Positions 48,590 through 57,237 of a stretch of 64,000 nucleotides of DNA are shown in pieces. The translations under genes were made by a program, and so were the position numbers. The notes below the pieces were generated by a model. The model worked only from the letters and a program-made list of their open reading frames with translations. It was not told the origin of the DNA and did no database searches. Where the stretch lies: contig NZ_CP034179.1 in the NCBI RefSeq assembly GCF_003860345.1, forward strand, positions 4,076,001-4,140,000, written 5' to 3'. The stretch's first letter is position 1; every line of letters starts with the position of its first letter. The DNA comes from Caenibius tardaugens NBRC 16725. GTDB lineage: Bacteria; Pseudomonadota; Alphaproteobacteria; Sphingomonadales; Sphingomonadaceae.

Positions 48590-48649
48590 GAATCTATAAA
48601 TTAGATTCGCAATTCATCTAAATATAATATGAAGTTATCCATAGATAAC
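48590..48649. promoter_or_regulatory. AT-rich region with two inverted repeats upstream of the fibre gene
   Basis: GAATCTA-TAAAT-TAGATTC (48590-48608) lies six bases from the fibre start, and GTTATC-CATA-GATAAC (48634-48649) a further 25 bp up. The surrounding 48585-48736 is markedly AT-rich against the GC-rich island and ends at the IS insertion. These look like operator or nucleoid-protein sites controlling the fibre. Confidence 0.45.
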
Positions 48650-48736
48650 AAATCACGTTTTATTAAATATTAGACGAAGCGCATAATGCGTTGCGCCAGA
48701 TGATTATATTGCAGGCATATCGCATCTTATATATTT

Positions 48737-50018
48737 GGGCACCTCCAAAAACCCTGGCCAATTGGCGTGAGATTTGATTCACTGTGGCTAACGGGAGGCG
48801 TCGATGCGTCAGGCTGGATTGTTTGGGTTATCGGATCATTTGAAGCGGCTTTCAGCCGATGGCGATCCGCTGGAGGTTTTGGCCCAGGTAGTGGATTTCG
48901 AGACGTTTCGCCCAACGTTGATTGCGGCGCTGGCGTATGGCGACGGGGCGAAGGGCGGCCGTCCGCCGTATGATCCGGTGGCAATGCTCAAGGTGCTGGT
49001 GCTGGCGGCGCAGAACAATGTTAGCGATGCGCGCATGGAATACCTGATCCGCGACCGCCTCAGCTGGCTGCGCTTCCTCGGTTTCGACCTTGGTGCGGCG
49101 ACACCGGATGCCAACACGATCCGCCTGTTTCGCGAGAAGCTGACCGAGGCGGGAGCGCTCGATACGCTGTTCATGGATTTCGACCGCCAACTCAAGGATC
49201 GGGGCTACCTCGCTATGGGCGGTCAGATTGTCGATGCAACACTGGTGGCCGCGCCCAAGCAGCGCAACACCGAGCCGGAAAAGGCGGCGATCAAGGATGG
49301 CAAGACTGCCGCCGAGATCTGGCCCGATGACCCCGCCCGTGCAGCGCAAAAGGACACGGATGCGCGCTGGACGCTCAAGTTTGCCAAGGGCCGCCCAGCG
49401 GCGGACGGCCAAGGGGGCTTCAGGCCGCAGATCGACATCGCCATCCCCAGCTTCGGCTACAAAAGTAGCATCGCGATCTGCCGAGCCTTCGGCTTCATCC
49501 GCAAGGGCAAGGTCACCGATGGAGCCCGCTTCGATGGCCGGATGCTCCGGGACGTGGTGACTTGCGACAACACCGCATCGGACGTCTGGGCCGATACAGC
49601 CTACCGCAGCCAGGCCAACGAGAAGTGGCTCAAAGCGCAGGGCCGGGTCAGTCGTATCCATCGCAAGAAGCCCAGGGGCAAACCCATGCCGGATCACATC
49701 CGGCGCGGGAATGCTACAAAGTCAAAGGTCCGCGCCCGGGTCGAGCACGTGTTCGCGCAGCAGAAAGCCAAGATGGCGCTGTTCATTCGCACCATCGGCA
49801 TCAAGCGCGCCGAGGCCAAGATCACACTGGCCAATCTGGCTTACAACATGAACCGTCTGATCTTCCACGAACGACGGGCAGCGATTGGGTAGCTGTGCCT
49901 GGAGATCAGGAAAATCGGATGAAAAACGCAATATGCGCGCCACGATGGCAAGCATTTACGCCATCGCCAGCACCGCCTGCGGAAAATCGCTCAGGTCGCC
50001 GGGTTGATGGAGGTGCCC
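48737..50018. mobile_element. IS5-family insertion sequence, complete
   Basis: The left end GGGCACCTCCAAAAACCC (48737-48754) and right end GGGTTGATGGAGGTGCCC (50001-50018) are inverted repeats matching at 16 of 18 positions. ATTT flanks both sides (48733-48736 and 50019-50022), fitting a 4-bp target duplication as in the IS5 group. The element is 1282 bp with a single intact transposase gene. Ends, duplication and frame are all intact, so the insertion is probably recent. Confidence 0.85.
48804..49892 (+). CDS. IS5 family transposase
   Basis: The 362-residue DDE transposase has the N-terminal DUF772-like region (GGRPPYDPVAMLKVLVLAAQ) and a catalytic core with Asp in GQIVDATLVAAPKQ (D144), Asp in DVWADTAYRSQ (D264) and Glu in RARVEHVFAQQKAKM (E314), plus the Y-(1)-R/K region typical of IS4/IS5 enzymes. 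It moves the surrounding element by cut and paste. No frameshift or internal stop is seen. Confidence 0.92.
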   Translation: MRQAGLFGLSDHLKRLSADGDPLEVLAQVVDFETFRPTLIAALAYGDGAKGGRPPYDPVAMLKVLVLAAQNNVSDARMEYLIRDRLSWLRFLGFDLGAATPDANTIRLFREKLTEAGALDTLFMDFDRQLKDRGYLAMGGQIVDATLVAAPKQRNTEPEKAAIKDGKTAAEIWPDDPARAAQKDTDARWTLKFAKGRPAADGQGGFRPQIDIAIPSFGYKSSIAICRAFGFIRKGKVTDGARFDGRMLRDVVTCDNTASDVWADTAYRSQANEKWLKAQGRVSRIHRKKPRGKPMPDHIRRGNATKSKVRARVEHVFAQQKAKMALFIRTIGIKRAEAKITLANLAYNMNRLIFHERRAAIG

Positions 50019-50052
50019 ATTTTGTGTATCTCTCCCTGTGCCTGAATAGGCA

Positions 50053-50082
50053 AAAGGGGCGCGAAAGCGCCCCTTTCTTTTT
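50053..50082. terminator. strong intrinsic terminator beside the IS
   Basis: AAAGGGGCGC (50053-50062), GAAA loop and GCGCCCCTTT (50067-50076) form a 10-bp stem followed by CTTTCTTTTT. It lies just after the IS and about 25 bp from the end of the minus-strand membrane gene. The A-rich left side lets it act in both directions. Confidence 0.85.
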
Positions 50083-50104
50083 GTCATCTATCCGCCCGTG
50101 AGGG

Positions 50105-50683
50105 TCAGTCGGCGGCTGCGCGCCGCCGGAAGGCTGCGGTGATCTGCTCCGCCTCGACGGGATCGAGCGCATGAAGATTCGCGCTGTGGCCTCGATAGGC
50201 AACCGTCACATTCACCACGCCCGCGAGGCTTTTCGACCAGTTCGTAGCACCAGCCAGCACGAAGCAGATGATCGACACGGGCAACGCGACGGAATGCGGT
50301 AGCTGCGGCATCATGCCGTACATGATAAGGGAAAACACGCCGAGCATGAGCAATATGAACGTGACGGCATTGTAGGCGTCCGCCGATTTGCCCTCGCCCT
50401 TGACCGTCGTGAACTCGCCCGTATCGCCGATCATGGTGAGGCCGCTGCCGATGATGGCCGGAAGGGTCAGGACGGCGAGGAAGGCAGCGATAAGCCAGCC
50501 GTACCAAGGCGTGTTGGCCCGCTCCGTGATCATGGTGACGATCAGGCCGACAATGAAGATTAGCCCGACGATGGCGACCGCCAGCCCGATAAGTTTCGGG
50601 ACATAGGCGAGCAGGCTGCGCTTCACGGTAACGGCGGTAGCGTCCGCGAGCGACACCGCGCCCTTGCTTGTCTCGACAATCAT
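50105..50683 (-). CDS. uncharacterised membrane protein, four TM helices
   Basis: The 192-residue protein has a short soluble N-terminus (MIVETSKGAVSLADATAVTV) and four hydrophobic helices, around LIGLAVAIVGLIFIVGLIV, WLIAAFLAVLTLPAIIGS, AVTFILLMLGVFSLIMYGMM and VALPVSIICFVLAGAT, and a C-terminal cytosolic tail with AEQITAAFRRR. It resembles small DUF6232-type membrane proteins but I cannot assign a family firmly. It follows the resolvase gene on the same strand by 22 bp. Confidence 0.6.
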   Translation of the reverse strand: MIVETSKGAVSLADATAVTVKRSLLAYVPKLIGLAVAIVGLIFIVGLIVTMITERANTPWYGWLIAAFLAVLTLPAIIGSGLTMIGDTGEFTTVKGEGKSADAYNAVTFILLMLGVFSLIMYGMMPQLPHSVALPVSIICFVLAGATNWSKSLAGVVNVTVAYRGHSANLHALDPVEAEQITAAFRRRAAAD

Positions 50684-50705
50684 TTCATCCCCTCCCGTTC
50701 GGTTG

Positions 50706-51293
50706 CTATGCCGCGAGCCGCGCGGGCACTTGGCGTTTCAGGTTTCGGAACAACGTCGCTCGTGCGACGCCGTAGCGCTCGGCAACGGCCTCGGCCTTCA
50801 TGTCGCCGCTCGCCATGAGGTTGCGCGCTTCGGCGATCTGCGATGGCGACAGCTTGCGTCGCCGTCCGAGAACGACGCCGCGCTCCTTGGCGGCGCGAAG
50901 CCCTGCGCGGGTCCGCTGCGAGATCATGCGCCGCTCGACGTGGGCGAAGAGCGCGAGGATGGTGGAGTAAATCTCTCCGGCTTCGGTGCTGGTGTCGAAA
51001 TTCTCGGTGAGACTGACGAGGCTCGCGCCGCGCTTCTCGAGATCGGCGATTACCGTCATCACATGGGGGATGGACCGCCCGAGACGGTCCAGCTTCCACA
51101 CCACCAGCTTCTCGCCCTGGCCGATGGAGGCCAAGGCGAGGTCCAGCCCTTCGCGGGCATGGGCGATGCCCGTTATCTTGTCCTCGAAGATCGCGGCGCA
51201 TCCTGCACCGCGTAAGGCATTGATCTGCAAGTCTGTATTCTGATCAGCCGTGCTTACTCGCGCGTAGCCGACCAGACGGGTTGTTCCTGTCAT
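50706..51293 (-). CDS. Tn3-type resolvase/invertase (small serine recombinase)
   Basis: The 195-residue protein is complete: the catalytic Ser14 in VGYARVSTADQNTDLQ, VVWKLDRLGRSI with both active-site Arg, FAHVERRMISQRTRAGL and a C-terminal helix-turn-helix (AEAVAERYGVARATLFRNLK). It may resolve cointegrates or invert DNA within the island. No Tn3 transposase is present and no obvious res site was identified in 51294-51538, so it is an isolated gene. Confidence 0.9.
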   Translation of the reverse strand: MTGTTRLVGYARVSTADQNTDLQINALRGAGCAAIFEDKITGIAHAREGLDLALASIGQGEKLVVWKLDRLGRSIPHVMTVIADLEKRGASLVSLTENFDTSTEAGEIYSTILALFAHVERRMISQRTRAGLRAAKERGVVLGRRRKLSPSQIAEARNLMASGDMKAEAVAERYGVARATLFRNLKRQVPARLAA

Positions 51294-51538
51294 GTTCGTT
51301 CTCCGGCGGAGTCGCGAAAACGGTGCTCACTGCGACTCCCAATTCCGGGCCGGAGATCGAGGGATGAGCGACGGTCAACCGCCGTTCTGTAGGGGAAAAT
51401 ATTATCACAGGTGATTTCCCTTGCAAAGAAAATAGAGTATCAAAAACAACCGTTTATGAGACTGGAAATCAGTCGATAATCGCCGTTTCAAGTTTAATCC
51501 CGTCGAATAGGCGGGTTGTTTTTGGAGCGGGGTCTGAA

Positions 51539-52189
51539 ATGGCAAGAACGAAAAATATAGTATCGGCCTTGGCGGCAAGTTTCCTTGCATCCGTCTGCCT
51601 CACTACTCCGGCGCAGGCGCTTGAGCCGAAGCAATGTCTTTCGATGGCGGACATGAACGCTGCGCTTCGCGCCGAAGGTCAGAGCGTCGTGATTATCGGC
51701 GACCGCGAAGCGCTCCAAAATCCGACAGGGCAAATGACGCGGGTTGTCCGCTATGTGAACACCGTCACGACCAATGCGGACGGATCGGTCGGCTATCAGC
51801 TTGAAGGGGACTTACCTCGCGCTCAAACATCAACCAGCGTGTGCGTTGGGGCGAAGCTCACCAATGTTCGCCTGTATGACGCCCGCCAGCCCGTCATACC
51901 ACAGGCCGTCTTTCTCGGCGGACAGTTCGACGCCTTGGTCCGCGCAAATGCAGCGAAGGGCAATCGCCCGATGATGCTCGCCGATACCGTTCATTCCGCG
52001 CCCGGAGGTGGTGAACGGCGTGGTCTGCCGCTGGTGATGTTCGGCGATCCGCAGGACATGAAAACAGCGTCACAGGTGACACAGCTTTCAGACGGACGGC
52101 CACAGTTTCTCGTTGGAATGTCCGATACGGATTACACGTCCGCCGGACTGGCGCGGCTCAACGCGAAACTTGCATCCCGCGAACCTTGA
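51539..52189 (+). CDS. hypothetical secreted protein
   Basis: The 216-residue protein has a clear Sec signal (MARTKNIVSALAASFLASVC, then LTTPAQALEP with an AQA cleavage site). The mature part has two Cys, a LSMADMNAALRAEGQSVVII segment and a VCVGAKLTNVRLYD segment. No known domain is seen. It converges on the next minus-strand gene. Such small periplasmic proteins often accompany transfer or surface genes. Confidence 0.6.
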   Translation: MARTKNIVSALAASFLASVCLTTPAQALEPKQCLSMADMNAALRAEGQSVVIIGDREALQNPTGQMTRVVRYVNTVTTNADGSVGYQLEGDLPRAQTSTSVCVGAKLTNVRLYDARQPVIPQAVFLGGQFDALVRANAAKGNRPMMLADTVHSAPGGGERRGLPLVMFGDPQDMKTASQVTQLSDGRPQFLVGMSDTDYTSAGLARLNAKLASREP

Positions 52190-52193
52190 AATC

Positions 52194-53195
52194 TTACGAC
52201 ATATCGAAGCCGCCTGTGCCGCCCGTCATCGGCAGCGCGGGTTTAGCCGCGATGGCAACCTGTGCGCCGGGTTTTGGCAAGGCAGGGTCAACGGTCGCAT
52301 CTGCAACGATAGATGGAGCAGCAGCAGACCGGAATTGCGGCGCAAGGTTGGGCGTTCCCGCGAAGGGGTGATCGTCTAGAATATCATCCTTTGTCTCGCC
52401 CGAGCTATTTCGGGAACCATCGCTGACGCTAGTTTCGAGCGCATTGCTCTGTCCTAGCGATTGATCCCGTCGTTTAGCAGCGCCCGCGACATATTCCTCA
52501 TATTCTGCCTTTATGTCGGGATGCTCGGAAAGCTTGCGATCCAGTGCGGTCATGTCGCCCGTCCATTGGCTCGGCGGCATCGACTGCATCTTGGCATATA
52601 GGGCAATGTCATCGGCTTCCGTCTTCGCTTCGGCGTCGGTCTTGTTTTCCTTCTGCTTGATCTGCGCGATCAGCCAGCGGCGTAACGGCGTGTCGTTTTT
52701 CAAATCGTCGCTGAACGCGGACCACTCCGCACCCGTCATGGTCACGCCGCCAAGACTATGCTCTGTCCGCTCCCATTCCTCCCGTTCGCGCTCACGCACC
52801 TCCTGCGCGTCGTCCATCGCGTCGCGCAAGGCGTCGTCCTGCTCCTGTGCTTTCTTCTGCTCGGGCGAGCCTTCAACCAGTTCCTCAAAATAGTCCTGCA
52901 ACGTGCCACCGCCGTTGGAGATCGAGAAGTCGCCGTGCAGTTCGAGCGTCCAGACGAGCGAGGCATAGGCCGTGGCGATCGCGCCGGGGATGAACGAACC
53001 GAACGAACCCGCCATCGCTACCGTGATCGGGTCATAGGTGCGGACGCGCACTACCGTGCTATCGTCAAAGCGATCAATATCCTCGTCCCGTGCGGCGGCG
53101 ATCTGTGCGTCCTCTGTGGCGCTGCCTTCATCCGGCATGGGTAGGGGCGAGGTATTATCCGGCGATGTGTCGGGGTCAGTCGTCATTCCTGCCAT
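52194..53195 (-). CDS. hypothetical protein, charged and helical
   Basis: The 333-residue protein has an acidic N-terminus, one Gly/Ala-rich hydrophobic stretch (ITVAMAGSFGSFIPGAIATA, followed by YASLVWTL) that may be a membrane segment, then long charged helices (DALRDAMDDAQEVRERER) and a Pro/Ala-rich tail ending GGTGGFDMS. No family is recognised. It is divergent from the triple-repeat HTH gene with 294 bp between, which contains direct repeats. A start three codons later is also possible. Confidence 0.5.
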   Translation of the reverse strand: MAGMTTDPDTSPDNTSPLPMPDEGSATEDAQIAAARDEDIDRFDDSTVVRVRTYDPITVAMAGSFGSFIPGAIATAYASLVWTLELHGDFSISNGGGTLQDYFEELVEGSPEQKKAQEQDDALRDAMDDAQEVREREREEWERTEHSLGGVTMTGAEWSAFSDDLKNDTPLRRWLIAQIKQKENKTDAEAKTEADDIALYAKMQSMPPSQWTGDMTALDRKLSEHPDIKAEYEEYVAGAAKRRDQSLGQSNALETSVSDGSRNSSGETKDDILDDHPFAGTPNLAPQFRSAAAPSIVADATVDPALPKPGAQVAIAAKPALPMTGGTGGFDMS

Positions 53196-53263
53196 TATGG
53201 ACTTGTCAGAATAAGACGAATTTAAGTTTTCCTACAATTTTACAGATAATTAGTTCAACTTTT

Positions 53264-53414
53264 ATCTATCCTACCGGATGCGCGGCATGGTAATTTGCAT
53301 GGACCGCGCGGGCGTCCATTCCCCCACTTGATTAACCGTGCGGTCAACCGGGGCTTGCGCCTGTAATTACTCACAGTTTTACTGCCGCTTATTTCGGTTT
53401 CATCTATCCTACCG
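53264..53414. repeat. two 13-bp direct repeats upstream of the HTH gene
   Basis: ATCTATCCTACCG occurs at 53264-53276 and again at 53402-53414, 138 bp apart, in the gap between divergent genes. The second copy lies 76 bp before the triple-HTH gene. They could be its binding sites or vestigial iterons; only two copies were seen. The rest of 53196-53489 is AT-rich on its left half and shows no gene. Confidence 0.55.
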
Positions 53415-53489
53415 CAACGGGAATCTGGCACTCTCTCCCTGCCGCGTCGGGCTGACCAACCAGAGAGCCAGCCCTGCGCGGCACCCCGC

Positions 53490-54230
53490 ATGACAGACAT
53501 ACCCGCGCCACCAACCAATCCGAAGGCCTATCCGGCCCGCTCCCGCAAGCGCGAACCGCTTGCGGCGGAAACGGTCGCGCAATTGCGTGGTCACGCCGAG
53601 CGCACGGGCGTTGGCGCAATGCGGCTGCTGCGTGGGGCGAAGGACAAGCCCGCCGGGTTAACCTCCAATGTCATCGCCCATTGGCTGAGAGGGGCGGCGC
53701 AATATGCGAATCCTGTCCATGTCGCCTATGTCATGGAGCGGTGGGCGGCATTGCCGACCAACAAGCGGCTTGCCTTCACGAGCGAGATGCGCGCGCACCT
53801 TGCCGCCGAGTTTCTGCGAACCGGATCGGGGCCAGTCCCGCTATTGAAGCGGGCGAGCGACATGCCCTCGGGCCTGACGCACCAGATGCTGCAATCATGG
53901 TTGCACGGGGAGCCGGGGACGGTTGGCGAAGCGTTTTGGGATCATGTGACGGGATGCTTGCGGGCGCTGCCCGACGATCCGCGAAAACAGCCGCGACGGG
54001 GTAGACCCAAAGGTGAATCGCATGACAAGATCGATGAAATTGAGCTTGCTGAGTTGCAGCATCATCGCAAGCGGACGGGCATTGGTCCGACTATGTTGCT
54101 TCGCCGTGCCGCCGACAAGCCCGCTATGCTCACGCCGCCGATGGTGTCTCAATGGTTGAACGGGGTGACGGAAAGGGCCGACCCCAAACTGGTAGCCTAC
54201 GTTCTCGCGCGGTATCGCGCATGGCCGTAA
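53490..54230 (+). CDS. protein with three tandem HTH-like repeats
   Basis: The 246-residue basic protein consists of three related units: RTGVGAMRLLRGAKDKPAGL then T-S-N-V-I-A-H-WLRG; RTGSGPVPLLKRASDMPSGL then LQSWLHG; and RTGIGPTMLLRRAADKPAML then VSQWLNG. Each unit of about 60-75 residues has R-T-G-x-G, LL-(K/R)-x-A, P-x-x-L-T and W-L-(R/H/N)-G and resembles an XRE-like helix-turn-helix. A basic linker (QPRRGRPKGESHD) precedes the third. A DNA-binding regulator or plasmid-style partition factor is inferred. The family is not recognised. Confidence 0.6.
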   Translation: MTDIPAPPTNPKAYPARSRKREPLAAETVAQLRGHAERTGVGAMRLLRGAKDKPAGLTSNVIAHWLRGAAQYANPVHVAYVMERWAALPTNKRLAFTSEMRAHLAAEFLRTGSGPVPLLKRASDMPSGLTHQMLQSWLHGEPGTVGEAFWDHVTGCLRALPDDPRKQPRRGRPKGESHDKIDEIELAELQHHRKRTGIGPTMLLRRAADKPAMLTPPMVSQWLNGVTERADPKLVAYVLARYRAWP

Positions 54231-54336
54231 TCGCACGGCCAAACTGATCGTCACCATAGATCCGTTGGGCCTATGCCCCCGCACCCGATTAGCGGGAGTG
54301 CCATCGGCTCCTTTCCACAACGGGAAAGGATAGGAC

Positions 54337-54540
54337 ATGAGGATGGTGATCGACGTTACCAAGATCGGCGATCTGACATTCGAGGTGTGTTTCGATGAAC
54401 GACTGCGCGACGATCTGCGCGAGGTGTCGGGCTGGGGAACGGAAGAAGATGCGGTGAGGCGCATCCTCGCGGGCGTGCTGCTCGGCGATGGACAATCCGC
54501 GCGTTTCTTCGATGATCTCGACGGCGAAGTGCCGTTCTGA
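54337..54540 (+). CDS. small hypothetical protein, 67 aa
   Basis: The 67-residue protein (MRMVIDVTKIGDLTFEVCFD ... FFDDLDGEVPF) is acidic with an alpha/beta pattern. It has an AAAGGA site a few bases upstream of its ATG and lies between the triple-HTH gene and the one-TM gene in the same direction. No family is recognised; position suggests a transfer-region accessory. Confidence 0.5.
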   Translation: MRMVIDVTKIGDLTFEVCFDERLRDDLREVSGWGTEEDAVRRILAGVLLGDGQSARFFDDLDGEVPF

Positions 54541-54634
54541 CCCTTAAGCCCCCGCAAGGGCTGGGCCGCTGAACCTATGGCGAGGCGCATAGGGCCGCGA
54601 CAGGCGCGGCCCTGTCAGCGCGAAGGAAAGTGCC

Positions 54635-55396
54635 ATGCCGTCCAGCCTTCCCCCCATGCCGCCGATGAAACCCATCGGCGATAGCGCCGGAGCATCCGGC
54701 CCCGCGACGATGGCGAGCGCGCCGCCGCGTTCCGGCTTTCAGGGCGCGCGCCGCCTGCGCCAGCTTGTCGGCTACGTCGCCGGCGGCGGCTTCGCACTCG
54801 TCGCGTTGATGTGCGTCGCGGAGGTGGTGGTGCGCGACGATCTCAAGCCGACAACCTTGCTCGCCACGATCGAGGCGCAAACCGAACTCGGCATCTTCAA
54901 TCAGCGCATGGGTGCGGCCCCCGGCGCGAAGCCGATGACGGAAGCCGAATATCGCGAGAAGATCGCGGAAGCGGAGCGCACCGGGCAGGCGAGAGCGGAA
55001 CTTGGTTTCCAACGCCAGCTTGCCGCCGTGCAGGCCGACAAGGAGCGCGTCGTCGGGGCTTATCAGGCGCTCTACCAGCGGACCAATCTCATCGCGCAAG
55101 CGGGCGTCCAGATGGAGGCGACCGCACAGCAATTCCGCCAACGCCTTGTTGAGCAGACCAACGGCGGGCGGGCCGTGGTCATCAGCGTCTATGACGGGCT
55201 ATGCGCTCTCGGCGATCAGGGGTCTTGCCAGTCGGCGCGGGATGCGCGGGCGGGCATGGTCGCGGAAGCGGGCGAACTGACGGAAGGCGATCTGTCGAAG
55301 AAGGTCGCACGCCTGATGGCGGGCGTTCCCGATCCGGCCTCGTTGGTCGCGGGCCATGACATAGCCGCGAACGGGCCGCCCGATCTCGACCGCTGA
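54635..55396 (+). CDS. one-TM coiled-coil protein beside the coupling protein
   Basis: The 253-residue protein has a Pro/Ala-rich cytosolic N-terminus, one membrane helix (LVGYVAGGGFALVALMCVAE) and a long helical, probably periplasmic part (YREKIAEAERTGQARAELGF and EATAQQFRQRLVEQT), with two Cys in LCALGDQGSCQ. It resembles no certain family. It directly precedes the T4CP gene, which itself lacks membrane segments, so it may act as its membrane partner. A terminator-like hairpin separates the two. Confidence 0.55.
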   Translation: MPSSLPPMPPMKPIGDSAGASGPATMASAPPRSGFQGARRLRQLVGYVAGGGFALVALMCVAEVVVRDDLKPTTLLATIEAQTELGIFNQRMGAAPGAKPMTEAEYREKIAEAERTGQARAELGFQRQLAAVQADKERVVGAYQALYQRTNLIAQAGVQMEATAQQFRQRLVEQTNGGRAVVISVYDGLCALGDQGSCQSARDARAGMVAEAGELTEGDLSKKVARLMAGVPDPASLVAGHDIAANGPPDLDR

Positions 55397-55421
55397 TTCC
55401 GCTCAATCCCCCCGATCTCTC

Positions 55422-55454
55422 ATCCGGCGCATCGCAAGGTGCGCCGGATTTTTT
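55422..55454 (+). terminator. intrinsic terminator/attenuator before the coupling-protein gene
   Basis: ATCCGGCGCA (55422-55431), an 8-base loop and TGCGCCGGAT (55440-55449) make a 10-bp stem that ends in TTTTTT (55449-55454). It precedes the T4CP ribosome site by a few bases and rules out a longer T4CP start at 55439. It may attenuate transcription into the coupling gene. Confidence 0.8.
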
Positions 55455-55468
55455 ATGGGAGAAGGCCC

Positions 55469-57199
55469 GTGTCGCTGTTCGATGATTTTCCGCGTGGGCG
55501 TCCGGGCGGCGACAATTGGGGCGCGGCGCTCGGCTCGGCGAGCTGGTCCACCTCCGCGCCGTCATGGCGACCGGGCATGATCTTCGTCGGCCTCGATGAT
55601 GCGGGCAACGAGGTCGGCCATAGTGATGATCGCCATATCGTCACCGTCGCCGGATCGCGCGGCGGCAAGGGTGTCTCCGCGATCCTGCCGAACTTGCGCC
55701 GCTGGCCGGGAAGCTGCGCGGTTCTCGATCCCAAGGGCGAGAACGCGACGCGGACGGCCACGATCCGCGCCGCCATGTCGGGCCATCGCGTCGCCGTGGT
55801 CGATCCGCATGGCGTGGCGCAGGTGCCGGACGATCTCCGCGCCAGCTTCAACCCGCTCGATCTCATCGACGTAGCTGCGGACGACGCCATCGACATAGCC
55901 GCCGCCATCGGCGACGCGCTGATGATCGACAGCGGCGACGGCAAGGATGTGCATTGGACTGAGAGCGCCCGTCAGGTGATCGAAGCGTTGATCCTCTATG
56001 TCGCCGTCAACGAAGTGGAGGCGGGCCGGAGCCTCGTCCGCGTCCGCCAGCTTCTCACCAAGGGCGAGCCTGAACGCGCGGCTTTGCTCAACGAGCTGGA
56101 AGTGGAAGCGCACGGCAGCAAGGGACAAATCTTCTCGCCCTTCGATGCGCTGTGGGATTCGATGGCCCGGTTCGACTGCCCCAACGAGTCGGTGGCGGAC
56201 GTGATCGTCGGCGCGGCGAACTCGGTGCGCGACATGGGCGAGAATGAGCGCGGCAGCGTGCTATCGACCGCGCGGCGCAACACGAAATTCATCGACTCGC
56301 CTTGGATGCGCCGCGCCTTGCAGGGCGGGCGCTATGCCAAGCTCGACATTGATCTGCTGAAGGCGTCGGAGCGCGGCCTGTCCATCTACCTGTGCCTGCC
56401 AGCCCGTTTCCTGCCGACCCATGCGCGGTTTCTGCGCCTCGCGCTGAACCTCATTCTCTACCGGATGGAAGCGCAAGGGCTGGACCAGCCGCGTTGCGGG
56501 AATCCGGTGTTGATGGTGCTGGACGAGATCGCCGCCATCGGTCGGCTGGACTGCATCGAGAAGGCGGCGGGGCTGATGGCCGGGTTCGGGGTCAAGCTGT
56601 GGAGCATCTGGCAGGATTTATCCCAGATACAGCGCGACTACCGCGCCTCATGGCAAACCTTCCTCGGCAATGCCGGACTGCTGCAATTCTTCGCCAACTC
56701 CGACATGACGACGCTCGAATGGTTGTCGAAACGGCTGGGCCAGGTGGAAGTGATCCGCGAGACGCAGGGGGCTTCTGACGCCACCACCGCCAGCACCTCG
56801 AAAAGCCAGAGCCGCACCGAGCAATCGGGCTGGACACGCTCCAACGGGACAACGCAGGGGCAAAGCGCGATGGCGGACTTATCGCGGATGGCGACGCAGG
56901 ATGGCGGGTCAGGGCTGATCCCGTTCCTTGCCCGCGCGGGCGCGTCGGGTGTCGCGCATTCCGAAGGGCGTTCCGATCAGGAAGGCCAGTCGGGCGGGGA
57001 AAGCGCCCAACAGGGCGATAGCGTCTCGTCCGGCACCAGCCGCACCGAGACGCGCAACGAGGGGATTCACCTGACGCCACTCATGACGCCCGATGAGATT
57101 GCGCGGATTTTCGCGCGAGGGACCAAGCGGCAAATCGTCGTGACGGAGGATGGGATTGCAGCCCTGCGGCGGCATTTCCCCAAAATAATCGTCACCTAG
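55469..57199 (+). CDS. type IV coupling protein (VirD4/TraG family)
   Basis: The 576-residue ATPase links the relaxosome to a secretion channel. Walker A is VTVAGSRGGKGVSAILPNL (about 62-70), SCAVLDPKGENATRTA follows, and Walker B is VLMVLDEIAAIGRLDCIEKA, with WSIWQDLSQIQRDY after it. No N-terminal membrane helices are found, unlike VirD4 and TraD. A Ser/Thr/Gln-rich linker near 430-520 precedes a short C-terminal unit (LTPLMTPDEIARIFARG). GTG 55469 has GGAGAAGG upstream. A diverged copy of the last 39 codons lies at 58318-58437. Confidence 0.88.
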   Translation: MSLFDDFPRGRPGGDNWGAALGSASWSTSAPSWRPGMIFVGLDDAGNEVGHSDDRHIVTVAGSRGGKGVSAILPNLRRWPGSCAVLDPKGENATRTATIRAAMSGHRVAVVDPHGVAQVPDDLRASFNPLDLIDVAADDAIDIAAAIGDALMIDSGDGKDVHWTESARQVIEALILYVAVNEVEAGRSLVRVRQLLTKGEPERAALLNELEVEAHGSKGQIFSPFDALWDSMARFDCPNESVADVIVGAANSVRDMGENERGSVLSTARRNTKFIDSPWMRRALQGGRYAKLDIDLLKASERGLSIYLCLPARFLPTHARFLRLALNLILYRMEAQGLDQPRCGNPVLMVLDEIAAIGRLDCIEKAAGLMAGFGVKLWSIWQDLSQIQRDYRASWQTFLGNAGLLQFFANSDMTTLEWLSKRLGQVEVIRETQGASDATTASTSKSQSRTEQSGWTRSNGTTQGQSAMADLSRMATQDGGSGLIPFLARAGASGVAHSEGRSDQEGQSGGESAQQGDSVSSGTSRTETRNEGIHLTPLMTPDEIARIFARGTKRQIVVTEDGIAALRRHFPKIIVT

Positions 57200-57237
57200 C
57201 GGTCAAGGTTTGTTGTCAATTGCAGATGACGCTACGT

